Origin: CAUZFZ01 sp963579025
Lineage (GTDB): Bacteria; Planctomycetota; Planctomycetia; Planctomycetales; Planctomycetaceae
Reading direction: 5' to 3'
NCBI GenBank assembly: GCA_963579025.1
Contig: CAUZFZ010000155.1
Coordinates: forward strand, 1 to 25,040
Length of the DNA: 25,040 nucleotides
The translations under genes were made by a program, and so were the position numbers. Positions 15,929 through 24,598 of the stretch are shown one piece after another. The notes under the pieces were generated by a model that saw only the letters and a list, made by a program, of their open reading frames with translations, had not been told where the DNA came from and ran no database searches. The stretch's first letter is position 1, and the number at the start of each line of letters is the position of its first letter.

Positions 15929-16405
15929 TTACCTGATCGATACATACAAATTTGGATTTATTCGGGCACTTCAGAGCATATGTAATGCTCGCCAGTCGAA
16001 GGCCCAGTTCGAATCTGCGGCAAGGCAACGTGTCGTCACAAGACTGCCTGTAACAATTCGCTGGGTTTGGCCGTAAAGGACTATGCGGGATCACATGTGG
16101 ACGATCGCTGCAGGGCGCATCAAGCGGGTTTCCGGCAGCGTCGCTTTTTTCGGATTGTGATTCGACGCGGTCCTGCACGAGACAGTGCTTCTTGTGTTGA
16201 ATCTGCCAGCTTTTCTCGTAGAAGCGCCGCTGGTACCCTCTGAAAAGCGTTCGGGCCGAAACTCAAGTGGCGCTCGGACGTTCCATTCCATGCCACGGTT
16301 GGCAATGCTGTCAGACGAGCCGCGAGAATGACTTGCCCCCGTTGGCGCACTGGTGTCGGTAGACTGCTCTAGCCTTATCGTTCATTCGAGCCGTAAGAGA
16401 CTTTC
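15929..16405. other. Intergenic gap with no convincing gene
   Basis: About 477 bases between the redoxin fusion and the single-pass membrane protein. Open frames here are short and low in protein-like character. I noticed a possible weak stem (AAGCG at 16122, CGCTT at 16142) followed by a T-run at 16145-16150 that could be a terminator of the upstream gene, and a tRNA-like fragment around 15974-16015 that does not complete a cloverleaf. The promoter of the next gene must lie here, but no clear -35/-10 pair stands out. Confidence 0.5.
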
Positions 16406-17569
16406 ATGTCCCATCGTTCCGCCGACTTGCGAGACCAGCAAAGCGCGTGGTCGGCCGATGTGTCTGACGACTCGATGGAATTCGAAGAGTTTGCCCCAGC
16501 GGCGAATGCACCAGTCGATGGTGGCGATGGATCGCTGGAATCCACAGAGGCAGACACACGCCCCGCTTGGCTTCGCGGTCGTGGGTCGACTGAGGAACTG
16601 GCGACGGGAAAATCGGCCGAACAGGAAGACGTCGATTCGGACGATGACAACATGGAGTTCAAGTCGCTCGATGAAAACAACGATGAGAGCGATGGCGCGC
16701 CAGCGACTCGACCGCGCTCGCGTCGAAGCCGCCGTCGAACCGAACCGCCCGTTCTACCAGGTGTTGCGACGGCTCCGTCGATCGAAGCCGCTGACGAAGA
16801 GGAGCAGAAGCTGCCGTGGCAGGCGATGTTGATGGGATGGCTGACCGATGGGACCGCGGGAAGTTTTGGAGCTTCCGTCGCCGTTCACACGATTATCGCG
16901 GTGGCTCTGGCAATCGTCGTGAAGGAATCGCTCGACAAGAACGAGTCGATTTCGATGACGCTGAGTGAAGCCGACACAATGCCGATTCACTTTGACGAGA
17001 TTGAGGATATCTCGGTCGACCTGGCCGGTGGCAGCGAGGTTCAGGTTCCGCAATTCCAGGATGTACCACTGACGGTCGATTCTGCTCTCAACAGTGAAGT
17101 CGCATCGGAACTGATGAGTCTGGCTGGTTCCGGCGAGGGTGATGGTGGCGACGAAGGATTCGGCTTCAAGTTCAAGATGCCCGATGGTGGTAAGGCGGTG
17201 AGTGCTGGCAGCTTCAGTGCGTGGACTGTGCCAGAAGATCCGAAGCCGGGGCAGGATTACATGATCGTGATCCGCATTAAGACTCCCGAGCGATCGAGGA
17301 CTTACCGGATCACCGATCTCTCCGGCGAGCTGGTCGGGACCGACGGGTACCGCCTGGGTATCCCGATCGACCGCAGTCATCCCGACAAGACGGTCACAGA
17401 GAAAGGCGGCCGGCTTGTGCCCGTTCGCTCGAGTGACAAATTGCGAGTCGTCAAAGGGCATGTGCAGATCATGGTCAAAGTCCCCGGTGCCCCGAGTCTC
17501 GTCCGGGACATGATCGAACTGCGATCAAAGATGCTCAAAGAAGAGCAGAAGCTTGAGATCGTATTCTGA
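16406..17569 (+). CDS. Single-pass membrane protein with acidic cytoplasmic region, unknown function
   Basis: 387 residues. The N-terminal 145 residues are acidic and low in complexity, with a basic patch (PRSRRSRRR) and a short motif that occurs twice: SDDSMEFEEF (20-29) and SDDDNMEFKSL (78-88). One transmembrane helix lies at about 152-172 (GASVAVHTIIAVALAIVV). The C-terminal 215 residues include a glycine/acidic stretch (GSGEGDGGDEGFGFKF) and a beta-rich domain (DYMIVIRIKTPE, RTYRITDLSGELVGTDGYRL). By topology it is TonB-like: tail in the cytoplasm, domain in the periplasm. I do not recognise the family. It ends just 55 bases before the GTG of the rRNA methyltransferase, so the two are probably one transcript. 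The start lacks a strong ribosome site. Confidence 0.7.
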   Translation: MSHRSADLRDQQSAWSADVSDDSMEFEEFAPAANAPVDGGDGSLESTEADTRPAWLRGRGSTEELATGKSAEQEDVDSDDDNMEFKSLDENNDESDGAPATRPRSRRSRRRTEPPVLPGVATAPSIEAADEEEQKLPWQAMLMGWLTDGTAGSFGASVAVHTIIAVALAIVVKESLDKNESISMTLSEADTMPIHFDEIEDISVDLAGGSEVQVPQFQDVPLTVDSALNSEVASELMSLAGSGEGDGGDEGFGFKFKMPDGGKAVSAGSFSAWTVPEDPKPGQDYMIVIRIKTPERSRTYRITDLSGELVGTDGYRLGIPIDRSHPDKTVTEKGGRLVPVRSSDKLRVVKGHVQIMVKVPGAPSLVRDMIELRSKMLKEEQKLEIVF

Positions 17570-17624
17570 GAACGCCGCGTCGCGCCTGAGTCTGAACGAG
17601 ACCGGCGACCTTACCGAGGGCTCT

Positions 17625-18788
17625 GTGTCCGACGAAATCCCACTGATCGCCGTAACCGGTTTCGGACTGGAAGCGATCGTCGCCCGCGAACTGCGTGCAC
17701 TTGGCTATGCGCAGCAGACTGTTGAAGACGGGCGCGTCCGTTTCGTGGGAGACGTCGATGCGATTGTCCGGTCGAACCTGTGGCTGCGAGTCGCTGACCG
17801 AGTCGTCGTCGAGATCGGATCCTTCGAGGCACACGACTTTGGTGAATTGTTCGACCGAACGCGTGATCTGCCGTGGGAAGACTGGATCCCAAAGAACGCT
17901 CAGTTTCCAGTCACTGGTCGATCAATCAAGTCGCAACTGCACAGCGTGCCCGATTGTCAGCGGATCGTGAAGAAGGCGATCGCTGAACGATTGAAGCCGA
18001 TCCACGGCAATGTGTGGCTGGAAGAAACTGGGCCGCTGTATTCCGTCGAAGTGGCGCTCCGCAAGGATCGTGCAACGCTGACGATCGATGCGTCCGGCGC
18101 CGGCCTGCATAAACGGGGATACCGGAAGCTCACAGCCAAAGCTCCGCTACGCGAAACACTGTCTGCGGCTCTTGTGCTGTTAAGCGTCTGGAACCCGCAG
18201 CGCTCTTTTGTTGATCCACTGTGCGGCAGTGGCACGATCCCCATCGAAGCCGCTTTGATCGCAACCAATCGGGCACCCGGAATGAACCGACGGTTCGCCT
18301 GCAGCGAGTGGCCGCAGATCTCACCGTCGATCTGGACGCAGGCGTTCGCCGAAGCACGGGACCTCATCGTGCCCGGCCCCGAGCAGCCTTTGATTGGAAC
18401 GGACGTCGATGGTGAAGTGCTGAGCACAGCGCGATATCACGCGAGTCAGGCCGGCGTCGCCGACTGTGTCCATTTTCAGAAGCGCCCGTTCGCCGAATTC
18501 AGCTCGAAACATAAATACGGGTGCGTGGTCACGAATCCGCCGTACGGTGAGCGGATGGGTGAACTGGAAGAGGTTGAGCGGCTTTACCGCGACATGGGCC
18601 GGCGACTCGGTTCACACGAAACCTGGTCGGCATTCGTCCTGACCTCGCACCAGCAGTTCGAGCGGTTGTTCGGACGCAAAGCGACGCGTCGCCGCAAGCT
18701 CTACAACGCGCGACTGGCCTGCAACTACTATCAGTTCCTCGGACCAAGACCGCCTCGGACCGAAACGTCCGCAGAATTGCAGAGATAA
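17625..18788 (+). CDS. THUMP-domain class I rRNA methyltransferase (RlmL/YpsC-like)
   Basis: 387 residues with the layout of the N2-guanine methyltransferases that act on 23S rRNA. An N-terminal ferredoxin-like/THUMP region (about 1-165) opens with IPLIAVTGFGLEAIVARELR. The catalytic domain has motif I D197-PLCGSGTIPIEAAL, a second acidic motif GTDVDGEVL and the catalytic motif N304-PPYGERMGE. The C-terminal rRNA-binding end includes KLYNARLACNYYQF. Length fits the single-domain form (the fused RlmKL of enterobacteria is longer). The GTG at 17625 was chosen: GAGGG lies 4 bases upstream and family similarity begins right after. An earlier TTG at 17553 would overlap the upstream gene. A nested palindrome follows the stop. 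Confidence 0.9.
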   Translation: MSDEIPLIAVTGFGLEAIVARELRALGYAQQTVEDGRVRFVGDVDAIVRSNLWLRVADRVVVEIGSFEAHDFGELFDRTRDLPWEDWIPKNAQFPVTGRSIKSQLHSVPDCQRIVKKAIAERLKPIHGNVWLEETGPLYSVEVALRKDRATLTIDASGAGLHKRGYRKLTAKAPLRETLSAALVLLSVWNPQRSFVDPLCGSGTIPIEAALIATNRAPGMNRRFACSEWPQISPSIWTQAFAEARDLIVPGPEQPLIGTDVDGEVLSTARYHASQAGVADCVHFQKRPFAEFSSKHKYGCVVTNPPYGERMGELEEVERLYRDMGRRLGSHETWSAFVLTSHQQFERLFGRKATRRRKLYNARLACNYYQFLGPRPPRTETSAELQR

Positions 18789-18834
18789 CCTGGCAGGCCT
18801 AAGCAAACTTGGGGTGGCCTTCGGCCACAGCCAA

Positions 18835-18948
18835 CTCGTTCCAACGCTCTGCGTTGGAACACCACCTCGGACGCTCCGCGTCCCCGGTCCTGATGCACGG
18901 GACGCAGAGCGTCCTGCGATGCGTTCCAACGCGGAGCGTTGGAACGAG
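18835..18948. repeat. Nested palindromic repeat (planctomycete GTTCCAACGC type)
   Basis: Outer arms at 18835-18860 and 18923-18948 are 26 bases each and match inverted with one mismatch. Each arm is itself a hairpin (GTTCCAACGC, 3 bases, GCGTTGGAAC). Inner arms at 18869-18883 and 18900-18914 (GGACGCTCCGCGTCC and GGACGCAGAGCGTCC) also pair. The block can fold as four small hairpins or one long cruciform. It lies between the stop of the forward methyltransferase (18788) and the stop of the reverse DUF1549 gene (18999). It may act as a terminator or be a mobile repeat. Confidence 0.75.
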
Positions 18949-18998
18949 AGGAAAAGGCCGACTGCCGGAACGGCGCTGCGTTTGTTCCGTCCTACGCG

Positions 18999-21932
18999 TC
19001 AGGATCGTGTGATCGTCTCGTGCAGGTTGAGAATGATCCGAGCGACTGACGTCCATGCCGCCAGTTCGGCGACGTTCACGTCGGCAGGCATTGGGTTCGT
19101 ACCGACGCTCAGAAACTGACGCGCCGCGTCTTCGTCTGACTGATACCACGTCAGGTGCTTCTCGAACACGCTTCTGATGATGGCTGCTTCTCGGTCCGTT
19201 GCCGATCGCGACAGGGCACGGCGGAACGCCCAGTTGATGCGCGCGTCGGGAGTGGCTCCGCCTTCTTTCAGAATCCGTCCACCGAACGAACGAGCCGCTT
19301 CGACATAAGTCGGGTCGTTCAACAACACGAGTGCCTGCTGCGGGATGTTCGAACGCGGACGTTCGACTGTGCACTCTTCGCGACTCGGCGCATCGAAGGC
19401 CACCATGCTCGGGTGCAGGAACATTCGCTGCCACCACGTGTAGAGACTGCGGCGGTACAAGTCCTCGCCTTTGTCGCCCGGCCATGTCCGCCGCGGGAAG
19501 TTCATGTGTCGCCAGTAACCGGCCGGCTGATACGGATACACGCTACGGCCACCGATCTTGGTGACGAGCAGTCCGCTGACCGCCAACGCATTGTCGCGAA
19601 CAAACTCGGCATCCAGACGGAAACGCGACTGTCGGGCGTAAAGCTGGTTGTAAGGATCGCGCTGGTTCAAGTCCCCGGGAACCAGTGAGCTTTGCCGATA
19701 CGTGCCCGATGTGACCAGCAGACGAATCATGTGCTTGACGTCCCAGCCGCTGTCGACAAATTCAATCGCCATCCAATCCAGCAGTTCGGGGTGAGTCGGG
19801 ACCGTGCCCTGACGACCGAGATCATCCAGTGGCGTGGCCAGTCCGTGTCCGAAGAACAGCTTCCACGCCCGGTTTGCGAATGTGCGTGCCGTCAGCGGAT
19901 TGCTCGAATCGACGACCCACTTCGCCAGGTCCAGACGATTCGCTCGTTTCTCACCTGTCTCCAGTGAGCCCAGGAATGCCGGGATCGCTGGCTGCACGAC
20001 TTCACCTGATTCGTCCAGCCAGTTACCGCGCGGCAGTACTCGGACCATGCGCGGAGTCCCGACTTTCGTCATCATCGTTCGCGGCAGTGTGTCGTTGATC
20101 TGCTTCTTGTCCGCCTGCAGTTTCACGATCTGATCACGCGTCGGCTTGAGCGATGGAGCGATCGTTCGGAAGTAGGCTTCGAGTGACTTTTGTTGCGGGC
20201 CGGTTCGCTTCTCGGCCTTGACGATGGCCGCGATGTTTGGCGGCAGACCGAGTTTCGCTGCATTGAAATGGAAACCGTAACCACCGGTGCCGTTACTGAT
20301 TTTCATCAGCAGTTGATTCTCACCCGCCTTCAGTTCAGCAGAAACTTTGTCCTGACCGGGAACCACACCGCGAAGCACCTTGTTCTCGTGAATCTTCGAG
20401 CCATTGAGCCACACGGTGATGCTGTCGTCGCTACCCAGTGCAAGCTCAACTTTTGCCGCATCGGCCACCATCACCGTGCGATAGAGATACGTCGCCGAGT
20501 TGTCGCCGCTCAGCGTGAACGGCTTTCCGTCTACGATCTTCGGTTCTTTCCGCCATTTCAGTTTGCCGGCGGCCTTTCCGAGGTCGACGGATTCCGTCTC
20601 CGCAATGAACGCCTTCGCATGTGCTTCGTCGAAGCTGGCAGCTTTGAAGGGACCAATGATGTGCCACGGCCCGAATGTTGGAGTCGAAGCGGCAGACTCG
20701 CTCGTTTTCGCGACCCAGGCATTCAACTCTGCCGTCAGTTCGGGCGTTTGTGAATTGCTCTTCTGAGTCAGTTCGGCGAGTGATGCGTCGATCGCGGCAA
20801 TCTTCTCCCGCGCTTCATCTGTCATCACGGGAAAGTTGGCTGGATTGCCGACTGCCCGCTGCTGAATGTCGGCGAAGAACGCCGCGAAGCTGTAGAAGTC
20901 CTGCTGCGTGAATGGGTCGTACTTGTGGTTGTGACACTCGGCGCACCCCATGGTCGAACCAAGGAAAATCTGCGACGTATTACGCACGCGATCGGCTGCG
21001 TATTTCGCGATGTATTCCTTCGCCTGAGCCCCGCCCTCACTGGTCGTCTGCAGCAGCATGTTGAATCCCGACGCAACCTGCTGCTCGATTCCCGCTTCAG
21101 GCATTAGATCGCCAGCCAACTGCTCGGTCACAAATTGATCGTACGGCTTGTTCGTGTTGAACGCGCGGATGACATAGTCGCGATACGGAGCGATCTTGCG
21201 GGCTTCATCCGAGTGATATCCGTTGCTGTCCGCGAAGCGAACGACATCAAGCCAGTAGATCGCCAGCCGCTCACCGAAGTGTTGCGAGCTCAACAGCCGA
21301 TCAACCAGCTTCTCGTACTTCCGAGGATCGGAACTCTTTACGTACTCGGCGACAACTTCGGGTGTGGGCGGCAGTCCGATCAGGTCGAAGTGGACGCGTC
21401 GTAGCAGCGTGACATCATCCGCGACCTGCGACGGCGCAAGCCCCTCGTCCTTGAGACGAGCGAGAATGAACCGGTCGATGTCGTTGTGCACGAAGCCCTC
21501 GTGACTGACGCCAGGCGGTTCGAATTTCTGCGGCGGAACGTACGCCCAGTGAGTCGCCCATTTCGCACCCTGTTCGATCCAGCGGCGGATCAGATCCTTG
21601 TCACGTTCGGTCAGTCGTTTACGAAAATCGCGAGGCGGCATCTGGTCGTCATCGGTCGCAGTAATCCGCCGATAAAGCTCACTCTTAGCCGGATTACCAC
21701 GCACGATCACCGGCTTCTCACGCTCAGAAGAAAACACCGAGCCTTCCTGATCGAACCGAAGTTCGGCCTCAAGAACCTTCTCATCCGGGCCATGACAGGC
21801 AAAACAACGGTCTGCCAGTATCGGCCGAATGTCTCGATTGAAATCGACTTTATCGTCTGCTCCCGTCGCAGGCACTGCGATGCCGAAGGTGATTATGCCC
21901 AGACAACTCAGCTTTATAACTTGGCGACTCAT
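18999..21932 (-). CDS. DUF1549/DUF1553 cytochrome c protein (PSD1 type)
   Basis: 977 residues. A signal peptide (LSCLGIITFGIAVPATGA) is followed by a PSCyt1 haem-binding segment with C43-FA-C46-H47 (RPILADRCFACHGPDEK). DUF1549 occupies about 150-370, with NDIDRFILARLKDEGL, a second CXXCH at C330-AE-C333-H334 and the block HNHKYDPFTQ. A central part (about 430-570) resembles a galactose-binding-like carbohydrate domain (ELALGSDDSITVWLNGSKI, AGENQLLMKISNGTGGYGF). DUF1553 fills about 670-970 (RTFANRAWKLFFGHGL, RQGTVPTHPELLDWMA, PRRTWPGDKGED, REECTVERPRSNIPQQALV). The reaction is unknown; such proteins are proposed to work in extracellular or periplasmic polysaccharide metabolism with DUF1501 partners. 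AAGGAG lies 8 bases before the ATG. It is the last gene of a minus-strand series. Confidence 0.92.
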   Translation of the reverse strand: MSRQVIKLSCLGIITFGIAVPATGADDKVDFNRDIRPILADRCFACHGPDEKVLEAELRFDQEGSVFSSEREKPVIVRGNPAKSELYRRITATDDDQMPPRDFRKRLTERDKDLIRRWIEQGAKWATHWAYVPPQKFEPPGVSHEGFVHNDIDRFILARLKDEGLAPSQVADDVTLLRRVHFDLIGLPPTPEVVAEYVKSSDPRKYEKLVDRLLSSQHFGERLAIYWLDVVRFADSNGYHSDEARKIAPYRDYVIRAFNTNKPYDQFVTEQLAGDLMPEAGIEQQVASGFNMLLQTTSEGGAQAKEYIAKYAADRVRNTSQIFLGSTMGCAECHNHKYDPFTQQDFYSFAAFFADIQQRAVGNPANFPVMTDEAREKIAAIDASLAELTQKSNSQTPELTAELNAWVAKTSESAASTPTFGPWHIIGPFKAASFDEAHAKAFIAETESVDLGKAAGKLKWRKEPKIVDGKPFTLSGDNSATYLYRTVMVADAAKVELALGSDDSITVWLNGSKIHENKVLRGVVPGQDKVSAELKAGENQLLMKISNGTGGYGFHFNAAKLGLPPNIAAIVKAEKRTGPQQKSLEAYFRTIAPSLKPTRDQIVKLQADKKQINDTLPRTMMTKVGTPRMVRVLPRGNWLDESGEVVQPAIPAFLGSLETGEKRANRLDLAKWVVDSSNPLTARTFANRAWKLFFGHGLATPLDDLGRQGTVPTHPELLDWMAIEFVDSGWDVKHMIRLLVTSGTYRQSSLVPGDLNQRDPYNQLYARQSRFRLDAEFVRDNALAVSGLLVTKIGGRSVYPYQPAGYWRHMNFPRRTWPGDKGEDLYRRSLYTWWQRMFLHPSMVAFDAPSREECTVERPRSNIPQQALVLLNDPTYVEAARSFGGRILKEGGATPDARINWAFRRALSRSATDREAAIIRSVFEKHLTWYQSDEDAARQFLSVGTNPMPADVNVAELAAWTSVARIILNLHETITRS

Positions 21933-22045
21933 CGCGTCAGCTCCTTAGGTCTCGCGCATGCCTCGGAATAATCGTGGCAGAACACTGATTGTGTCTCAAA
22001 TCGCGTTTTGATTCATCCGTTGCGAGTTTGAGGTGCGGTAATGCG

Positions 22046-24451
22046 CTACTCACCCGATTTCGCCTCGGGAATCAGACCGTGTTCGCGCAACAGAATCTCC
22101 AGATATCCGTGTCCGCCGGGGTCTGTCTTCCACCGCTGATGCAACTGACGCAGATGATCCTGTCGCCAGAAGGGCTCTGCCCCATCGAGGCCCAAACGGA
22201 GCGCAGGTAAACCCCGCTCCTTCAGTCGGGCGACGCAGGTGAGCGCCGGCGGCTGTGAATAGCACCAGCGTCCACCACATTCATGAGCAATCGTTCTTCC
22301 CACGATACTGCGAGCCAATTCATGGTCTGGTTCCAGAGTCAGCACAGCCCGGGCAGCGGCCTCATGCACGGACGCGTCGCGGTCGGAGAGAAGCTGCTGC
22401 AGGCGAGGCAGTGACTTGCGTGATCCGTCTCCGAAATAGACGAGCGCGTCGGCCGCTCCGGCGCGAAGCTCCGGATACGGTTCGTCCAGCAGAGCGGCAA
22501 CTTCGGGAAGAATGTCCGGCAGGTGAGGTACCAATTGAGCGATCAGCTTCAGTCCGGGCAGACGTGTGGGTTCAGCGCGAAATGTACGAAGGACATCGGC
22601 CTGAATGCCCGGATCTTCGGGTGCCAGCCAGATCAGACGTTCGAGGATTCCAATACGCCGATGCGGCCACATCGCAGAAGGTGACCAGCCTTCCGATTTT
22701 TCCAGACTGGTCAGCTCCTGTCGCAACCGATTGACCGCGGGAGAAACGTCTCCACCCAACTCCTCCAGAATTGTGATGGCGTCATCACGAACACGCGAAT
22801 CGGGGTCGTCCAGCTGCGTCACAGCCAGTTGATGCGATTCGTCTGTGTGATTGGGGAAGTACGCCAGAGACTGCAGACCGATTGAACGGACGCGTGCGTC
22901 AGAATCGTTGAACATTCCGATGACGGCGTTCCATTCGGTCTTCCTGTTTTTCGAACTCAATGAATTAAAGACTCGTTGGGCAGCCCAGAGGCGAACGTCT
23001 GGAGATATGTCGTCGGCCGCCGACATCAGAACGTCTTCAGAAAGCGGTTTTCGAATGGGGACACCGACGCGGGCACTCACCAACCGAGCCCGCCATTTTC
23101 CAGCCAACGCGGACGACTCCGAATTCGCGTCGGTTGAGCGGCGAATAACGCGAAACTCACGATCGAATAGGTCAACGATCAACTCGCGGGCAGCCGGGTC
23201 GTCGTCGACAGCGTTCCTGATTTCACTTAAGGCCATCATTCGGAATGGCAGCGGAATATCCGAGGAAACAGCCTCGGCAAAGATCGACAACAACCGCCGG
23301 CGCAGCTTCTTACCAGAGTTGCCGCGCCGCCACTCGGCCTCGTTTGACAGACCACGTGCAATCCCGATGCGAACCACCAGCGGTACTTGTTCGTCAAACG
23401 CTTTGTCGATGAGGAACTGCTGTAATTCATCGTCATCGACATTGTTATCGGACACGCGGTCGGACTGGCTGAACACACCCGCCATCTCGATCCGACGGCG
23501 CAGGGGAGTTTCCGGATCGAGCAGCAGTCGCACGAAGCTGGCCGCGCGTCCTTCAATCGCGTGCCCCAGACGCTGCCAGACGTTGATCCGGTGTTTCCAA
23601 CCCGAATCAATCTGGACGAGCGCGTCCAACACGGTTTCGACGTCATCCTCTGGTTCCTTCAGGCTGATCGTCTCAAAAGCCTGCACGGCCGAGTCCTGGA
23701 CTTCACTGTCGGGGAATGACCACTGCCGCACGACTTCGTTCAGTACTCGCGGAATGTCTCTGTCTCCATTCTGAACGTAACGCAGACATGCAATCCGGAC
23801 TTGGGCATCAGAGTCACACACCAGAAACTGCCAGACGCGAGGCCGAACGTCGGTGGCAGGATTCACCGCGAGTAGTTCCGGTAGGCTTCGTCGTGTGAGT
23901 CGGTTGGCGGTTCTGGTCAGGCCGAAACCGCAGTCAGCGTTCAACTGAATAAGCGCGGCGATCGCAGCGGCGGCGACAGGCGTATCCTCGTGCGCGGCCG
24001 TCACCAGCGCAGCGACGACTTCAGGACGACCACTTCCGATGTATCCGAGTACTCCGGCACACGCCGATTGCATCTCCGGTGGGTCGACCTGGAGCAGCCC
24101 GATGATCCGGTCTATCACAGACGTCAGGTCTGGCGTCTGCTTCTTAAGTATCACGGCAAGCCGGAATTCAGATTTCAGAACATTAAGCGCCGCGAGCCGG
24201 ACATGGGATTCCGGATCATCCAGCGCGCGAATCGCGAACGGTGCATCTGGTCGGTGAAAACTGCGGCTGGCCCACAACGCGCGACGGCGAATTTCCGGAT
24301 GCGGATGACTCAGTGCGGCCGTGATCTCTTTGGACTGCTGGCTTCCGCCGAACTGCAGCAGGCGGAGCAACTCCGGTTCCGGCGGAACAGACTCAGGCAC
24401 CGACAATTGAGTGCAGGTCGCAGCGGATATGACCAGTGATAAGAATGACAT
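22046..24451 (-). CDS. Exported HEAT-repeat protein
   Basis: About 801 residues built of tandem alpha-helical HEAT repeats, each about 30-35 residues, with recurring 'hP.pevR..A..aL..l' patterns, for example HPHPEIRRRALWA, DPESHVRLAALNVL, DPDSRVRDDAITIL, EPYPELRAGAADALV and DRDASVHEAAARAVL. The N-terminus (MSFLSLVISAATC) looks like an export signal. The ATG at 24451 was chosen because GGGAGG lies 5 bases upstream; a GTG at 24466 would extend the protein by five residues across the ribosome site. HEAT solenoids are binding scaffolds and no catalytic motif is seen. The gene lies 147 bases after the DUF1501 stop and 113 before the DUF1549/DUF1553 start, so it may bridge the two, as inference. 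Confidence 0.85.
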   Translation of the reverse strand: MSFLSLVISAATCTQLSVPESVPPEPELLRLLQFGGSQQSKEITAALSHPHPEIRRRALWASRSFHRPDAPFAIRALDDPESHVRLAALNVLKSEFRLAVILKKQTPDLTSVIDRIIGLLQVDPPEMQSACAGVLGYIGSGRPEVVAALVTAAHEDTPVAAAAIAALIQLNADCGFGLTRTANRLTRRSLPELLAVNPATDVRPRVWQFLVCDSDAQVRIACLRYVQNGDRDIPRVLNEVVRQWSFPDSEVQDSAVQAFETISLKEPEDDVETVLDALVQIDSGWKHRINVWQRLGHAIEGRAASFVRLLLDPETPLRRRIEMAGVFSQSDRVSDNNVDDDELQQFLIDKAFDEQVPLVVRIGIARGLSNEAEWRRGNSGKKLRRRLLSIFAEAVSSDIPLPFRMMALSEIRNAVDDDPAARELIVDLFDREFRVIRRSTDANSESSALAGKWRARLVSARVGVPIRKPLSEDVLMSAADDISPDVRLWAAQRVFNSLSSKNRKTEWNAVIGMFNDSDARVRSIGLQSLAYFPNHTDESHQLAVTQLDDPDSRVRDDAITILEELGGDVSPAVNRLRQELTSLEKSEGWSPSAMWPHRRIGILERLIWLAPEDPGIQADVLRTFRAEPTRLPGLKLIAQLVPHLPDILPEVAALLDEPYPELRAGAADALVYFGDGSRKSLPRLQQLLSDRDASVHEAAARAVLTLEPDHELARSIVGRTIAHECGGRWCYSQPPALTCVARLKERGLPALRLGLDGAEPFWRQDHLRQLHQRWKTDPGGHGYLEILLREHGLIPEAKSGE

Positions 24452-24456
24452 GCCAG

Positions 24457-24462
24457 CCTCCC
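24457..24462 (-). promoter_or_regulatory. Ribosome binding site deciding the HEAT protein start
   Basis: GGGAGG on the minus strand, 5 bases before the ATG at 24451. It argues against the earlier GTG at 24466, whose codons would cover it. Confidence 0.65.
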
Positions 24463-24598
24463 ACACATTGACGACGCGTAACCGGGTGGGTCCTTCCGGC
24501 AGTGGTGTGACTCAGTGTTCCGGTGTCGGGCTACCGGGCAGTCGCCGAAGGCGATCGGCTCAAGAAAACAGAGACGGCATGAGACAACCTCAGAACGA

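Noticed and set aside
15974..16015. tRNA-like fragment: a 5-bp stem with 7-base loop (GAGCA/TGCTC) followed by GTTCGAATC as in a T-loop
   Set aside because: No acceptor stem or D-arm can be built around it, the base before the anticodon position is not T, and the T-stem has a mismatch. At most a degenerate relic.
16091..16350. Short minus-strand open frames in the 477-base gap
   Set aside because: They overlap each other in different frames, lack ribosome sites and show no conserved-looking sequence.
18999..21932. Possible mis-join in the DUF1549/DUF1553 gene because of its extra central domain
   Set aside because: The frame is continuous, and an inserted carbohydrate-binding-like domain between DUF1549 and DUF1553 is common in this family.
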